64,000 nt of DNA from Betaproteobacteria bacterium UBA1934 (GTDB lineage: Bacteria > Pseudomonadota > Gammaproteobacteria > Burkholderiales > Rhodocyclaceae): contig DDFG01000005.1 of assembly GCA_002337055.1 (NCBI GenBank), forward strand, positions 323,037 to 387,036, written 5' to 3'. Both the position numbers and the translations under genes were made by a program. Position 1 is the stretch's first letter; the number at the start of each line of letters is the position of its first letter. Below the pieces are notes generated by a model. It was given only the letters and a program-made list of their open reading frames with translations, ran no database searches and had not been told where the DNA came from. Of this stretch, positions 1 through 8,678 are shown in pieces.

Positions 1-335
1 CCGCTGATCTTGCCGATATCGAAGGTGTGCCGATATACAAGATAAATTTCCTGCGCGCCGTCAGAGGAACCGAAGCGTTTCGGATCGTTTTTGTCCGAGA
101 ACAGCACGTCGATGTTGAGGAAATTGCTGCCGTATTGGTAGCCGCTAACGTGCGTCAGCGCAAAAATGTTCTTGTGGATGTCTTTTGAGTTAAACGGTTC
201 GGCGTACTGCGTGCCCCACCGCCAGCTCACCGAATTGTCGCTCCAGTCAAGCGCCGATGCCGAGGTACAGACACCCATCGACAGCATCGCGGCCAGCGCG
301 CCACCCATCAGTTTCGATCTTGCGTTCGTTGCCAC
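1..335 (-). CDS. Tsx-like nucleoside-specific outer-membrane channel, N-terminal part
   Basis: Partial gene running off the left edge; about 111 residues are visible. The GTG start at 335 has a GGAGG eight bases upstream. The first 27 residues form a signal peptide ending SASA before LDWSDNSVSWRWGT. The following stretch (PFNSKDIHKNIFALTHVSGY, then a long strand with FLNIDVLFSDKNDP) resembles the N-terminal barrel of the Tsx/outer-envelope family, which passes nucleosides across the outer membrane. It is divergent from a BMP-type ABC transporter, which fits a shared nucleoside-uptake role. An in-frame ATG at 308 is possible but would cut into the signal peptide. The family call is from memory of the motif pattern. 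Confidence 0.7.
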   Translation of the reverse strand, partial: MATNARSKLMGGALAAMLSMGVCTSASALDWSDNSVSWRWGTQYAEPFNSKDIHKNIFALTHVSGYQYGSNFLNIDVLFSDKNDPKRFGSSDGAQEIYLVYRHTFDIGKIS

Positions 336-374
336 TTTATATTCCTCCCGGATATTTGCCTTCACAATACTCGA

Positions 375-388
375 CCGTCGATCGACGG
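375..388. promoter_or_regulatory. 14-bp perfect palindrome in the divergent tsx-like/ABC intergenic region
   Basis: CCGTCGATCGACGG is a perfect palindrome. On the minus strand a TAAAAT hexamer (406-401) lies just upstream of it, so the palindrome would sit near the transcription start of the Tsx-like gene, a common repressor position. The rest of 336-630 shows no other gene or clear signal. The regulator is unknown and the operator role is inferred. Confidence 0.4.
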
Positions 389-630
389 CCAAACCGGCGT
401 ATTTTACGCGACTGAAATCTTCTTGCCATGATTTAGAAACAGTGAACGGGTGTTCGGACTCGCCCCGTCGCTCAAAACACGAAAAGCCCGATTTTCGCCC
501 CCAGCGACTGCGCGGCAGGCGCACAGCCGGTCTACGTACCAATTCGCTCCCAAATCGCGGCGCAAATCGCGGATAATGGCGAAAAATCAAAAACCGCCTC
601 CCCCCAATTGCACGGGTTATCGGGAATTTC

Positions 631-2205
631 ATGGTGAGAAACGACGCCGACGCGCCGGCTTTGCGGCTGGAGTTGCGCGGTATCAGCAAAATCTATCCGG
701 GCGTGGTCGCCAACGACCACGTGGATTTGCGCGTCGCCGCCGGCGAAATCCACGCCGTGATCGGCGAAAACGGCGCTGGCAAATCCACGCTGATGAAAAT
801 CATCTACGGCGTGACGCCCCCCAGCGACGGCGAAATCATCTGGGAAGGCCACCCGATCGAGGTCGACAGCCCGGCAGAAGCGCGTGCGCTGGGGATCGGC
901 ATGGTGTTTCAGCATTTCTCGCTGTTTGAAACGCTGACTGTGACCGAAAACGTGGCGCTGGCGCTGCCGGAAGCGCGCGACATGCCGGCACTGGCGGCGC
1001 GCATCGCCGAAGTCTCGCAGCGCTACGGCCTGCCCGTCGATCCTCGCGCCCATGTGCATGCATTGTCGGTCGGCGAGCGGCAGCGGGTCGAAATCATTCG
1101 CTGTCTGCTTCAGAACCCTCGCCTGTTGATCATGGACGAGCCGACTTCGGTGCTCACCCCGCAAGCGGCGCAAAAACTGTTCGAGACGCTGCGTCAGCTT
1201 GCGGCCGAGGGCTGCTCCATTCTGTATATCAGCCACAAACTCGATGAAATCCGCGAGCTGTGCCACCACGCCACGGTGATGCGCGGCGGCCGCGTGTCGG
1301 GCGTTTGCATACCCCGCGAGGAGAGCAATCACACGCTGGCGGCCATGATGATCGGCCGCGACCTGCCGGTGGGCGACCATCCGCCGGTCGAGCAAATCGG
1401 CGAAGTCCGGCTGCGGCTCGACGGCCTGTCGCTGGCTGCGGACGATCCGTTCGGCACCGACCTGCGCGACATCCATCTGGATATCCGGGGCGGCGAGATC
1501 GTCGGCATTGCCGGGGTCTCGGGCAATGGACAGCGCGAGTTGCAGCAGGCGCTTTCCGGCGAAACGCCCATAGACGACAAATCCCCGGTGCAGATTCTCG
1601 GCGTCGAGGCCGGGCGGCTCAATGCCGCGGCGCGGCGCCGGCTCGGCATGGCCTGCGTGCCGGAAGACCGCCTAGGTTGCGGTGCCGTCCCGGCCATGTC
1701 GCTATCCGAAAACGCCGTGCTGACCGGCGCCGACACACTGGGGCTGGTGCGCAAGGGCTTTGTGAGCAAGCGCCGCGCCACCGAGTTCGCCGATCAGTGC
1801 ATCGCCAGCTACGACGTCAAATGCAGTGGGCCGGAAGCCGCCGCCAAGTCGCTCTCCGGCGGCAATCTGCAAAAGTACATCGTCGGCCGCGAGATATTGC
1901 AGGAACCCAAGCTGCTGGTCGTGGCGCAGCCAACCTGGGGCGTCGACGTCGGCGCTGCCGCTTTCCTGCGGCAAGCCATCATCGACCTGCGCAATCGAGG
2001 CAGTGCGATCTTGGTGATCTCCGAAGAGCTCGATGAACTCTTCGAGCTGTGCGACCGCATCGCGGTGATGGCCGAGGGCCGGATTTCACCCGCGCGCCCG
2101 GCGACGGAGTTTTCGATGGAAGAAATCGGCGTCTGGATGGCCGGCCTGTGGCCCGGTGCCGACACCTCGGCGGCGCGGGCCGCCTCGGAAAAGGCCGCCG
2201 CATGA
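631..2205 (+). CDS. Nucleoside/simple-sugar-type ABC transporter, tandem ATPase
   Basis: A 524-residue protein with two fused ABC ATPase domains, as in the RbsA/NupA (YufO) class that pairs with BMP binding proteins. The first half has Walker A GENGAGKS, signature LSVGERQRVEI and Walker B LLIMDEPTS. The second half has the degenerate Walker A GVSGNGQRE, signature LSGGNLQK and the altered Walker B AQPTWGVDVG typical of this class, in which only one site hydrolyses ATP well. Cytoplasmic, coupled to the two permeases that follow. The ATG at 631 lies shortly after GGGAAT. Its stop overlaps the next start (ATGA). Substrate is inferred as a purine nucleoside from the neighbours. Confidence 0.92.
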   Translation: MVRNDADAPALRLELRGISKIYPGVVANDHVDLRVAAGEIHAVIGENGAGKSTLMKIIYGVTPPSDGEIIWEGHPIEVDSPAEARALGIGMVFQHFSLFETLTVTENVALALPEARDMPALAARIAEVSQRYGLPVDPRAHVHALSVGERQRVEIIRCLLQNPRLLIMDEPTSVLTPQAAQKLFETLRQLAAEGCSILYISHKLDEIRELCHHATVMRGGRVSGVCIPREESNHTLAAMMIGRDLPVGDHPPVEQIGEVRLRLDGLSLAADDPFGTDLRDIHLDIRGGEIVGIAGVSGNGQRELQQALSGETPIDDKSPVQILGVEAGRLNAAARRRLGMACVPEDRLGCGAVPAMSLSENAVLTGADTLGLVRKGFVSKRRATEFADQCIASYDVKCSGPEAAAKSLSGGNLQKYIVGREILQEPKLLVVAQPTWGVDVGAAAFLRQAIIDLRNRGSAILVISEELDELFELCDRIAVMAEGRISPARPATEFSMEEIGVWMAGLWPGADTSAARAASEKAAA

Positions 2206-3287
2206 AGTGGATTCGTATCGAAGCCCGGCAGGAACCTGATCCGTTGATGCGTTTCGGCTCACCGGTGCTGGCCGTCACACTAACCGTACTGGCCGGCCTG
2301 CTAGTCTTCGCGGTGCTCGGCAAGGACCCGGTCGAAGGCTTCAAAGTCTTTTTTCTCAATCCGCTGCGCGACACCTACGCCCTTTCCGAGCTGTTCCTGA
2401 AAGCGACTCCGCTGATGCTGTGCGCGCTGGGGCTGGCGGTCGGTTTTCAGGCCAATGTCTGGAACATCGGTGCCGAGGGACAGTTCATCTTCGGCGCCAT
2501 CGGCGCCACCGGCGTCGCGCTCTACGGTGGGGAACTGGGACTGGCAAACTCGCCGACCCTGATGCTCGGCCTGATGATGCTGGCCGGCGCGATCAGCGGT
2601 GCCTTGTACGCGGCGATTCCGGCGTGGCTGCGCACCCATTTCCACGCCAGCGAGATTCTGGTTTCGCTGATGCTCGTCTATGTCGCCAACCTGTTCTGTT
2701 CGTGGCTCGTATTCGGTCCCTGGATGGACCCGGACGGCCAGAATTTTCCGCAGACGCGCTCCTTTGACGACGCGGCGCTGCTGCCGACCATCCTCGAGGG
2801 CACGCGTCTCAATCTGGCGCTGCCGCTGGCACTGGGCCTGCTGCTGATTGGCCATGTGTACCTCAATCATTCCTACGCCGGTTTCAAGATGCGCGTGGCC
2901 GGCGGCGCCGAATTCGCGGCGCGCTATGCCGGCTATTCGTCCAGACGCATGGTCTGGATCGGCCTGCTGGCGGGCGGCGCGACGGCGGGTCTGGCCGGCA
3001 TGGCCGAGGTGGCAGGCCCGGTCGGCCAACTGACCGACAAGATCGCGGCGGGCTACGGGTTTGCGGCGATCATCGTGGCCTTTGTCGGCCGCCTCAACCC
3101 GTTCGGCATCTTTCTCGCCAGCGTTGTGATGGCGCTGTTCTACATCGGCGGCGAACAGGCGCAGCAGTACCTGAGCCTGCCCTCGGCGATTGCCAAGGTG
3201 TTCCAGGGGCTGCTGCTGTTCTTCCTGCTGGCGACCGACCTGTTCGTCAATTACCGGCTGCGTCTGGGCCGCTCGGCGCATCACTGA
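2202..3287 (+). CDS. ABC transporter permease, BMP/nucleoside type (first)
   Basis: A 361-residue inner-membrane protein of the BPD_transp_2 permease family. It has many hydrophobic segments and the conserved run NVWNIGAEGQFIFGAIGA near residue 85. The ATG at 2202 overlaps the TGA of the ATPase gene (ATGA), so translation is probably coupled. An upstream in-frame extension exists but lies inside the ATPase gene and is not credible. Around residue 200 it carries the HASEILVSLML-type sequence of NupB/YufP homologues. It should form the heteromeric channel with the next gene. Confidence 0.92.
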   Translation: MKWIRIEARQEPDPLMRFGSPVLAVTLTVLAGLLVFAVLGKDPVEGFKVFFLNPLRDTYALSELFLKATPLMLCALGLAVGFQANVWNIGAEGQFIFGAIGATGVALYGGELGLANSPTLMLGLMMLAGAISGALYAAIPAWLRTHFHASEILVSLMLVYVANLFCSWLVFGPWMDPDGQNFPQTRSFDDAALLPTILEGTRLNLALPLALGLLLIGHVYLNHSYAGFKMRVAGGAEFAARYAGYSSRRMVWIGLLAGGATAGLAGMAEVAGPVGQLTDKIAAGYGFAAIIVAFVGRLNPFGIFLASVVMALFYIGGEQAQQYLSLPSAIAKVFQGLLLFFLLATDLFVNYRLRLGRSAHH

Positions 3288-4219
3288 TGGAACAAGACCT
3301 GTTTTCGGCCATCCTGTTCGCCACCGTCGTGGCCGGCACACCGCTCATCATCGTCGCGCTCGGCGAACTGGTGACGGAGCGCGCCGGGGTGCTCAACCTG
3401 GGCGCCGAGGGCATGATGGCCATCGGCGCCATCGTGGCCTTCGCCGTCGCCCACCATGCCGGCAACCCCTGGATCGGAGCCGCGGCAGGCATGATGGCGG
3501 GCATGGCGATGTCCTGGCTGTTCGCCTTTCTGAGCCTGACGCTGATGGCCAATCAGGTGGCCTCCGGCCTGGCATTGGCCATTTTCGGCGTCGGTCTCGC
3601 CGCCTTTGTCGGCAAACCCTACGAAGCGGTCAGCCTGCCCGCCGTGCCGCCGCTGGCGTTGCCCGGCCTCTCCAGCCTGCCCTTAGTCGGACATGGCCTG
3701 TTCCAGCAGCAACCCATCGTCTACCTTTCCTGGCTGCTGTTTGCGGCCATCACTTATTTTCTCTACCGTTCGCGCGCCGGGCTGGTGTTGCGTGCGGTCG
3801 GCGAATCGCCAGCCTCCGCGCATGCAATCGGCTACCCGGTCATCCGGATCCGCTATCTGGCCACACTTTTCGGCGGGGCGCTGGCTGGCCTCGGTGGCGC
3901 CTTCCTGTCGGTGTTCCACACGCCGCTCTGGGTGGACGGCATGATCGCCGGGCGCGGCTGGATTGCCCTCGCGCTGGTGGTGTTCGCCACCTGGCGCCCC
4001 TGGCGCGTGATGATCGGCGCCTACCTCTTCGGCGGCGTCATGGTCAGCCAGCTTTTCTTGCAGGGTTCCGGTATTCAGGTCAATGTGCCGCAGCAGTTCC
4101 TCTCCGCCCTGCCCTATCTTGCCACCGTCGTCGTGCTGGTGCTGATTTCGCGCAACGCGCTCAGCATCCGCCTCAATTTCCCTGCATCGCTTGGCCAGCC
4201 TTTCCGGCCCGATACCTGA
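3287..4219 (+). CDS. ABC transporter permease, BMP/nucleoside type (second)
   Basis: A 310-residue hydrophobic permease, the usual shorter partner (NupC/YufQ-like). The start overlaps the previous stop as TGATG. The early motif GVLNLGAEGMMAIGA near residue 35 matches the same position in the first permease and is the family hallmark. It has roughly 8 to 10 membrane segments. With the two preceding genes it completes a full import complex; the binding protein follows after a 30-base gap. Function by family, substrate by context. Confidence 0.92.
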   Translation: MEQDLFSAILFATVVAGTPLIIVALGELVTERAGVLNLGAEGMMAIGAIVAFAVAHHAGNPWIGAAAGMMAGMAMSWLFAFLSLTLMANQVASGLALAIFGVGLAAFVGKPYEAVSLPAVPPLALPGLSSLPLVGHGLFQQQPIVYLSWLLFAAITYFLYRSRAGLVLRAVGESPASAHAIGYPVIRIRYLATLFGGALAGLGGAFLSVFHTPLWVDGMIAGRGWIALALVVFATWRPWRVMIGAYLFGGVMVSQLFLQGSGIQVNVPQQFLSALPYLATVVVLVLISRNALSIRLNFPASLGQPFRPDT

Positions 4220-4249
4220 GCTGATTTCACACGTCCAAAGGAGCCTTCC

Positions 4250-5335
4250 ATGAAACAATCCCGTCGCACCTTGCTCAGTGCCCTGGCGCTGACGCTCACC
4301 CTGCCTTTTGCCTCGTCGGCACAGGCAGAAGAGCCGGTCAAGGCCGGTTTCGTCTACGTCAGCCCGATCGGCGATGCCGGCTGGACCTATCAGCATGATC
4401 AGGGCCGCCTGCAAATGGAAAAGGCGCTGGCCGGCAAGGTGACCAGCCGCGTGGTCGAGAACGTGCAGGAAGGCCCGGATGCCGAGCGCGTGATCCGCGA
4501 GTTCGCCACCAGCGGCAGCAAGGTGGTGTTCGCCACCAGCTTCGGCTACATGAACGCGATGGAGAAGGTCTCCAAGCAGTTCCCGAACGTCACTTTCCTG
4601 CATGCCACCGGCTACAAGTCGGGCAAGAATTTCGGCAACTACAACGCCCGTTTTTATGAAGGCCGCTACCTGACCGGCGTGATCGCCGGCAAAATGAGCA
4701 AATCCAACATTCTTGGCTACGTCGGCGCCTTCCCGATTCCCGAAGTGCTGCAAGGCATCAACGCCTTTGCCATGGGAGCGCGCAGCGTCAATCCGAAGGC
4801 GGAAGTGCGCGTGATCTGGGTGAATAGCTGGTATGACCCGGGCAAGGAACGCGAAGCTGCAATGACCCTGATCGCCCAGGGCGCCGACATGGTCACTCAC
4901 CACACCGATTCCACCGCCACGGTGCAGGCCGCCGAGGAAAAGGGTGTGTATGCCTTTGGCTACCACTCCGACATGTCCAAGTATGGCAAGAAGGCACACC
5001 TGACCGCCACGACCCACCAGTGGGGCGATTTCTACACCAAGACCATGCAGGAAGTGCTGGCGGGCACCTGGAAGCCGACCAATCCCTGGGGCGGCATCAA
5101 GGACGGCATGATCAAACTGGCGCCGCTGAACCCGGCCATTCCGAAGGACGTGCAAACCCTGGTGGGCGACCTGGAAGGCAAACTGAAGGCCGGTACCTTC
5201 CACCCCTTTACCGGCCCGATCGTCGATCAGGATGGCAAGGAAGTCGTGGCCAAGGGCAAGACGCTGAGTGACGAAGAGCTGAACAAGATGAGCTACTACG
5301 TCCAGGGCGTTGCCTCCAAGCTACCGAAGAAGTAA
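4250..5335 (+). CDS. BMP-family ABC transporter substrate-binding protein
   Basis: A 361-residue periplasmic binding protein of the Bmp/PnrA family, known for purine nucleoside binding. The N-terminus MKQSRRTLLSALALTLTL and cleavage after AQA form a Sec-type signal peptide with no lipobox cysteine, so it should be soluble in the periplasm. Family features include KAGFVYVSPIGDAGWTYQHD at the start of the mature protein and VVFATSFGYMNAM near residue 90. AGGAG precedes the ATG. It is the last transporter gene and is followed by a hairpin terminator. Confidence 0.9.
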   Translation: MKQSRRTLLSALALTLTLPFASSAQAEEPVKAGFVYVSPIGDAGWTYQHDQGRLQMEKALAGKVTSRVVENVQEGPDAERVIREFATSGSKVVFATSFGYMNAMEKVSKQFPNVTFLHATGYKSGKNFGNYNARFYEGRYLTGVIAGKMSKSNILGYVGAFPIPEVLQGINAFAMGARSVNPKAEVRVIWVNSWYDPGKEREAAMTLIAQGADMVTHHTDSTATVQAAEEKGVYAFGYHSDMSKYGKKAHLTATTHQWGDFYTKTMQEVLAGTWKPTNPWGGIKDGMIKLAPLNPAIPKDVQTLVGDLEGKLKAGTFHPFTGPIVDQDGKEVVAKGKTLSDEELNKMSYYVQGVASKLPKK

Positions 5336-5342
5336 TACTGGA

Positions 5343-5380
5343 GGGCGGCACGGGCTCGAGGCCTGGAGCCGCCCTTTCCT
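5343..5380 (+). terminator. Rho-independent terminator after the BMP transporter
   Basis: GGGCGGC (5343-5349) pairs with GCCGCCC (5368-5374) and is followed by TTTCCTT. The loop of about 18 bases can form a further short pair. It separates the transporter genes from the phosphoribosyltransferase gene. Confidence 0.65.
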
Positions 5381-5457
5381 TCAGAGACCACCCGTACATT
5401 GTTGACCCGCAAGGCCGCCCTGCCGGCGACCTTGCCTACCCTACCCAAAGGCAGCCC

Positions 5458-5982
5458 ATGTTAAGTGATGACGGCAAACACCTGCACGTTAGCGAAGGCG
5501 ATTACCTGCACCTGATCGAAAAACTCGCCCTCAAGGTGCATCAATCCGGTTGGGAGTTCGACACCATCCTGTGTCTCGCCCGTGGCGGCATGCGCCCCGG
5601 CGACATTCTCTCGCGCATTTTCGACCGTCCGTTGGCGATCATGTCGACCAGTTCCTATCGCGCCGATGCGGGCACCGTGCAAGGCACCCTCGACATCGCG
5701 CATTACATCACCACGCCCAAGGGGCAGATCGCGGGCCGCGTCCTGCTGGTCGATGATCTGGCAGACACCGGACATACCCTGAACGCCGTGGTCGATCGCC
5801 TCAAAGCCAAATACGACACCATCCACGAAATCCGCACCGCAGTGCTGTGGGTCAAGGGCGTGTCGATCTTCAAGCCCGACTACTTCGTCGACTACCTGCC
5901 GACCAACCCCTGGATTCATCAGCCCTTCGAACACTACGACCGCCTGCGCCCGGCCGATCTGGCCAGAAAATGGGCTGTCTGA
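5458..5982 (+). CDS. Purine-type phosphoribosyltransferase
   Basis: A 174-residue type I phosphoribosyltransferase. The PRPP-binding loop is VLLVDDLADTGHTL (about residues 95-108), and the early CLARGGMRPGDILSR is the PPi loop region seen in xanthine/hypoxanthine (Gpt-like) enzymes. These enzymes join a free purine base to PRPP in the cytoplasm. Placement directly after a nucleoside importer supports purine salvage. The exact base (hypoxanthine, xanthine or guanine) cannot be told from the sequence. A separate promoter is likely because a terminator lies upstream. Confidence 0.85.
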   Translation: MLSDDGKHLHVSEGDYLHLIEKLALKVHQSGWEFDTILCLARGGMRPGDILSRIFDRPLAIMSTSSYRADAGTVQGTLDIAHYITTPKGQIAGRVLLVDDLADTGHTLNAVVDRLKAKYDTIHEIRTAVLWVKGVSIFKPDYFVDYLPTNPWIHQPFEHYDRLRPADLARKWAV

Positions 5983-6018
5983 TTTTTCCGAGACGGGCGA
6001 TCTGCCGGGGGGCCAAGC

Positions 6019-7140
6019 ATGTGCCCGACTGAATTTTCGCGTCGCCGCTGGCTGGGTCTGACAGCCTGCACGGCGGCAGCCATGCTGCTACCCCGCCCGG
6101 CAGAATCCGCCCCCCTCGCCGACGCCGCGTTGACGCCGGAGATGGCCAGCCGTTTCGCGGCGGTGGCGCTCAAGGCGATCCAGACCGAGTACCCCAACAA
6201 ACTCGATCACGTGATGACCGGACCGGCCGATGTGCAGTCGCCACGCGTTCAGCACCCTATTTTTTACGGCAGTTTCGATTGGCATTCCTCAGTCCACGGC
6301 CACTGGATGCTGATCCGCCTGCTGCGCACGCAACCCAGCCTGACACAAGCCGATTCGATTCGTACGGTACTCGACTCGCATTTCGCACCTGCCAACGTCG
6401 CCGTCGAACTGGCCTACCTGCAACGCGCCGAGAGCAGCAGCTTCGAGCGCCCCTACGGCTGGGGCTGGTATCTTCGCCTGGCGCAGGATCTGGCCGAGTG
6501 GGACGACACCCAGGGCCGCCGCTGGGCGGCGCAGTTACAGCCGCTGACCGACGCCTTCGTGGCCCGGTTCATGGGATTCCTGCCCAAACTGGTCTACCCG
6601 ATCCGGGTCGGCACGCACACCAACAGCGCGCTGGCGCTGACCTTCGCGCTCGATTTCGCCCGCGCCACTCACTCGGCAGCGCTCGAAACCCTGATCGTGA
6701 AGCGTGCCCGCGACTGGTATGCCGGTGACGACGACGCGGCCGCGCATCTGGAACCTTCCGGCTACGATTTTCTCTCGCCGGCCTTGATCGAAGCCGACCT
6801 GATGCGGCGTGTGCTGGCACCCACCGAGTTCTCGCGCTGGCTGGGGCGCTTCTTGCGCGGAATCGAACGCGGACGGCCTGCCACGCTGTTCAGGCCGGGC
6901 AAGGTTCTCGACCGCAGCGACGGCCACCTGGTGCACCTCGACGGCCTCAATCTTTCGCGCGCCTGGTGCTGGCGAGGGATCGCGCATACCCTGCCGGTCG
7001 GCGACCCGCGACGCGCCATCGCACTCAAGGGAGCCGTGCTCCACCGTGACGCAGGCCTCGCCGCCGTTCTCAGCGGCCATTACGAAGGCGAGCACTGGCT
7101 GCCGCAATTCGCCACGTACCTGCTAACTGAAGTGAACTGA
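6019..7140 (+). CDS. DUF2891-family protein with Tat signal
   Basis: A 373-residue protein. SRRRWLGLTACTAAAMLLP at the N-terminus is a twin-arginine export signal followed by an alanine-rich cleavage region, so the folded protein probably goes to the periplasm. The mature part matches the DUF2891 family as I remember it: HPIFYGSFDWHSSVHGHWML near residue 80, PYGWGWYLRLAQDL near 145 and THTNSALALTFALDFA near 200. The pattern of Trp, His and Tyr suggests an alpha/alpha barrel related to glycan- or lyase-type enzymes, but no activity is established. Only 36 bases separate it from the phosphoribosyltransferase gene. Confidence 0.8.
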   Translation: MCPTEFSRRRWLGLTACTAAAMLLPRPAESAPLADAALTPEMASRFAAVALKAIQTEYPNKLDHVMTGPADVQSPRVQHPIFYGSFDWHSSVHGHWMLIRLLRTQPSLTQADSIRTVLDSHFAPANVAVELAYLQRAESSSFERPYGWGWYLRLAQDLAEWDDTQGRRWAAQLQPLTDAFVARFMGFLPKLVYPIRVGTHTNSALALTFALDFARATHSAALETLIVKRARDWYAGDDDAAAHLEPSGYDFLSPALIEADLMRRVLAPTEFSRWLGRFLRGIERGRPATLFRPGKVLDRSDGHLVHLDGLNLSRAWCWRGIAHTLPVGDPRRAIALKGAVLHRDAGLAAVLSGHYEGEHWLPQFATYLLTEVN

Positions 7141-7284
7141 ACTGAACCGCTCTGCTGAAACCCGTTTTTCACCCTTTACCTGTCTGGCCACCTCGCGTCG
7201 ACTCCCCAAATGCGGAGTCTCAAACACTAGCCACGCAAGCGTGTTCCATGTTTTGATGCCGCCATTTCCACGCACCTCACACAC

Positions 7285-7674
7285 ATGAGCATCGAGTTGA
7301 TCTGGCAACCCCAAGGCGTCGTCAAACGCTATTTCGATCAACTGACCGGGCAGGACATTCTGCGCGGCGTCGAGCAAGTCGAGGGCGACGAGCGATTCGA
7401 TCAGATACGCTATGTCCTCAACGACATGCGTCCGATTCAATCGGTGATTCTGGAGAGCATTGCAGAGGGACTCATCGAAGAAATCGCCGCTATCGACATG
7501 GCTGCCTCGTTGACCAATCCCCACCTCAAAGTGGCTATTGTGGCGACACATCCCGTTGCCACCGAATATGCCCTCCAGTACGCGCATTCCGAACTGTGCG
7601 CCTATCCCACTGCGGTTTTCGACAACCTGGAAGCAGCCATTGCCTGGCTGGGATACGAAATCAGTTACAGATAG
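7285..7674 (+). CDS. Small SpoIIAA/STAS-like protein of unknown role
   Basis: A 129-residue soluble protein with no signal peptide. The layout (RYFDQLTGQDILRGVEQVEGDERFDQIRYVLNDM, then a central helix and VAIVATHPVATEYALQYA) fits the small SpoIIAA-like/STAS fold used in signalling scaffolds. The recognition is tentative. It is convergent with a diguanylate cyclase gene. The 143 bases upstream hold no gene. Confidence 0.6.
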   Translation: MSIELIWQPQGVVKRYFDQLTGQDILRGVEQVEGDERFDQIRYVLNDMRPIQSVILESIAEGLIEEIAAIDMAASLTNPHLKVAIVATHPVATEYALQYAHSELCAYPTAVFDNLEAAIAWLGYEISYR

Positions 7675-7760
7675 TCCTCCAGTCGCCCACCCTGCGCAAC
7701 ATACATGCACTTGATCGAGGCAAACTCCATCACCACGCAACCCGGACCAGATGAGCACCC

Positions 7761-8618
7761 TTAATCCGATTGGTGGACGATACAGTCGCGCCCGCTACGC
7801 TTGGCTTCATACATCAATTGATCGGCTCGCCCGAGCATCGCGTCGAAATCATGCGGTGCGGTAGCGTAGCTGACGACGCCGATGCTGAAAGTCACCGGCC
7901 AACCCTGAGCCCGCATCGCTTCAAGCAGCGTTTCGCGCAATCTCCCCAGGTAATCTGACACCACTTCGCTTTTCATGTTGGGGAGCAGCAACGCAAACTC
8001 ATCCCCGCCCATCCGCCCCGGAATATCGGTCGCACGAACATGGTTGCGCATGATGACAGCCACCCTTTTTAGCAGTTGATCTCCAACCGCGTGCCCATGG
8101 AGATCATTGGTCTCCTTGAAGTGATCAAGATCGATGAAGGCCACCGCGAATGGCGCGCCCTGGCGTTGCGCCTGGGCGAACACGCGATATCCGCGCTCAA
8201 GGAACTCTCGCCGGTTGGGTAACCGGGTCAGACCGTCTTCCCTTGCCAGGCGATGCTCGCGCATCAACACAACGCGCACCACATCCACCAGCCAGACGCC
8301 ACCGAAAAAAATGGCAAGCCGCACAAAGGTATTGAACAGGAGCGAATTCGCCGCCAGCGCATCGCCAGCCAGTATCCAGTCGGCCCAGAACCATTCCGCG
8401 CCCGCCAGCAAAGCAAGCGCGTAACCAAAGCGCGGCCCGATAAGCCAGCTTACCACCAGTATCGGGATGATGAAGAACGGATGAAACTCGTACGCCAGCC
8501 CGATCAGCGCGTGGACATACCCGATTGCAGCAAGTAGCACTGAGCCACCAGAGAGAACGAGCCATCGCTGTATTCCCTCTGGCTGCCATAGGATCGCCTG
8601 CTTGAGTTTCATGTTCAA
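7761..8618 (-). CDS. Membrane diguanylate cyclase (GGDEF)
   Basis: A 285-residue protein. Four hydrophobic segments lie in the first 120 residues. The GGDEF domain follows from about residue 125 (LTRLPNRREFLERGY), with FIDLDHFKETND for metal binding and GRMGGDEFALLLP as the active loop. RATD five residues before GGDEF fits the inhibitory RxxD I-site, so product inhibition by c-di-GMP is likely. It makes c-di-GMP from two GTP. The TTG at 8618 is eight bases from GGAGAAG; an ATG at 8612 is the alternative. The start region overlaps a hairpin. Confidence 0.9.
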   Translation of the reverse strand: MNMKLKQAILWQPEGIQRWLVLSGGSVLLAAIGYVHALIGLAYEFHPFFIIPILVVSWLIGPRFGYALALLAGAEWFWADWILAGDALAANSLLFNTFVRLAIFFGGVWLVDVVRVVLMREHRLAREDGLTRLPNRREFLERGYRVFAQAQRQGAPFAVAFIDLDHFKETNDLHGHAVGDQLLKRVAVIMRNHVRATDIPGRMGGDEFALLLPNMKSEVVSDYLGRLRETLLEAMRAQGWPVTFSIGVVSYATAPHDFDAMLGRADQLMYEAKRSGRDCIVHQSD

Positions 8619-8631
8619 TTCATGATCTTCT

Positions 8632-8672
8632 CCGGCGTTCCTGCATCAAGGTGCCCGATACCGGAACGCCGG
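8632..8672 (-). promoter_or_regulatory. Inverted repeat overlapping the diguanylate cyclase ribosome-binding site
   Basis: CCGGCGTTCC (8632-8641) and GGAACGCCGG (8663-8672) are perfect 10-bp arms with a 21-base loop. On the minus strand the second arm ends in the first two G of the GGAGAAG that serves the diguanylate cyclase start. It lies between that gene and the upstream HPF-like gene on the same strand. There is no T-run after it, so it looks more like a leader hairpin than a terminator. Confidence 0.4.
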
Positions 8673-8678
8673 GACTCC

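Noticed and set aside
3683..5203. 506-codon minus-strand frame across the second permease and the binding protein
   Set aside because: It crosses two well-supported genes and a gene boundary and shows no domain.
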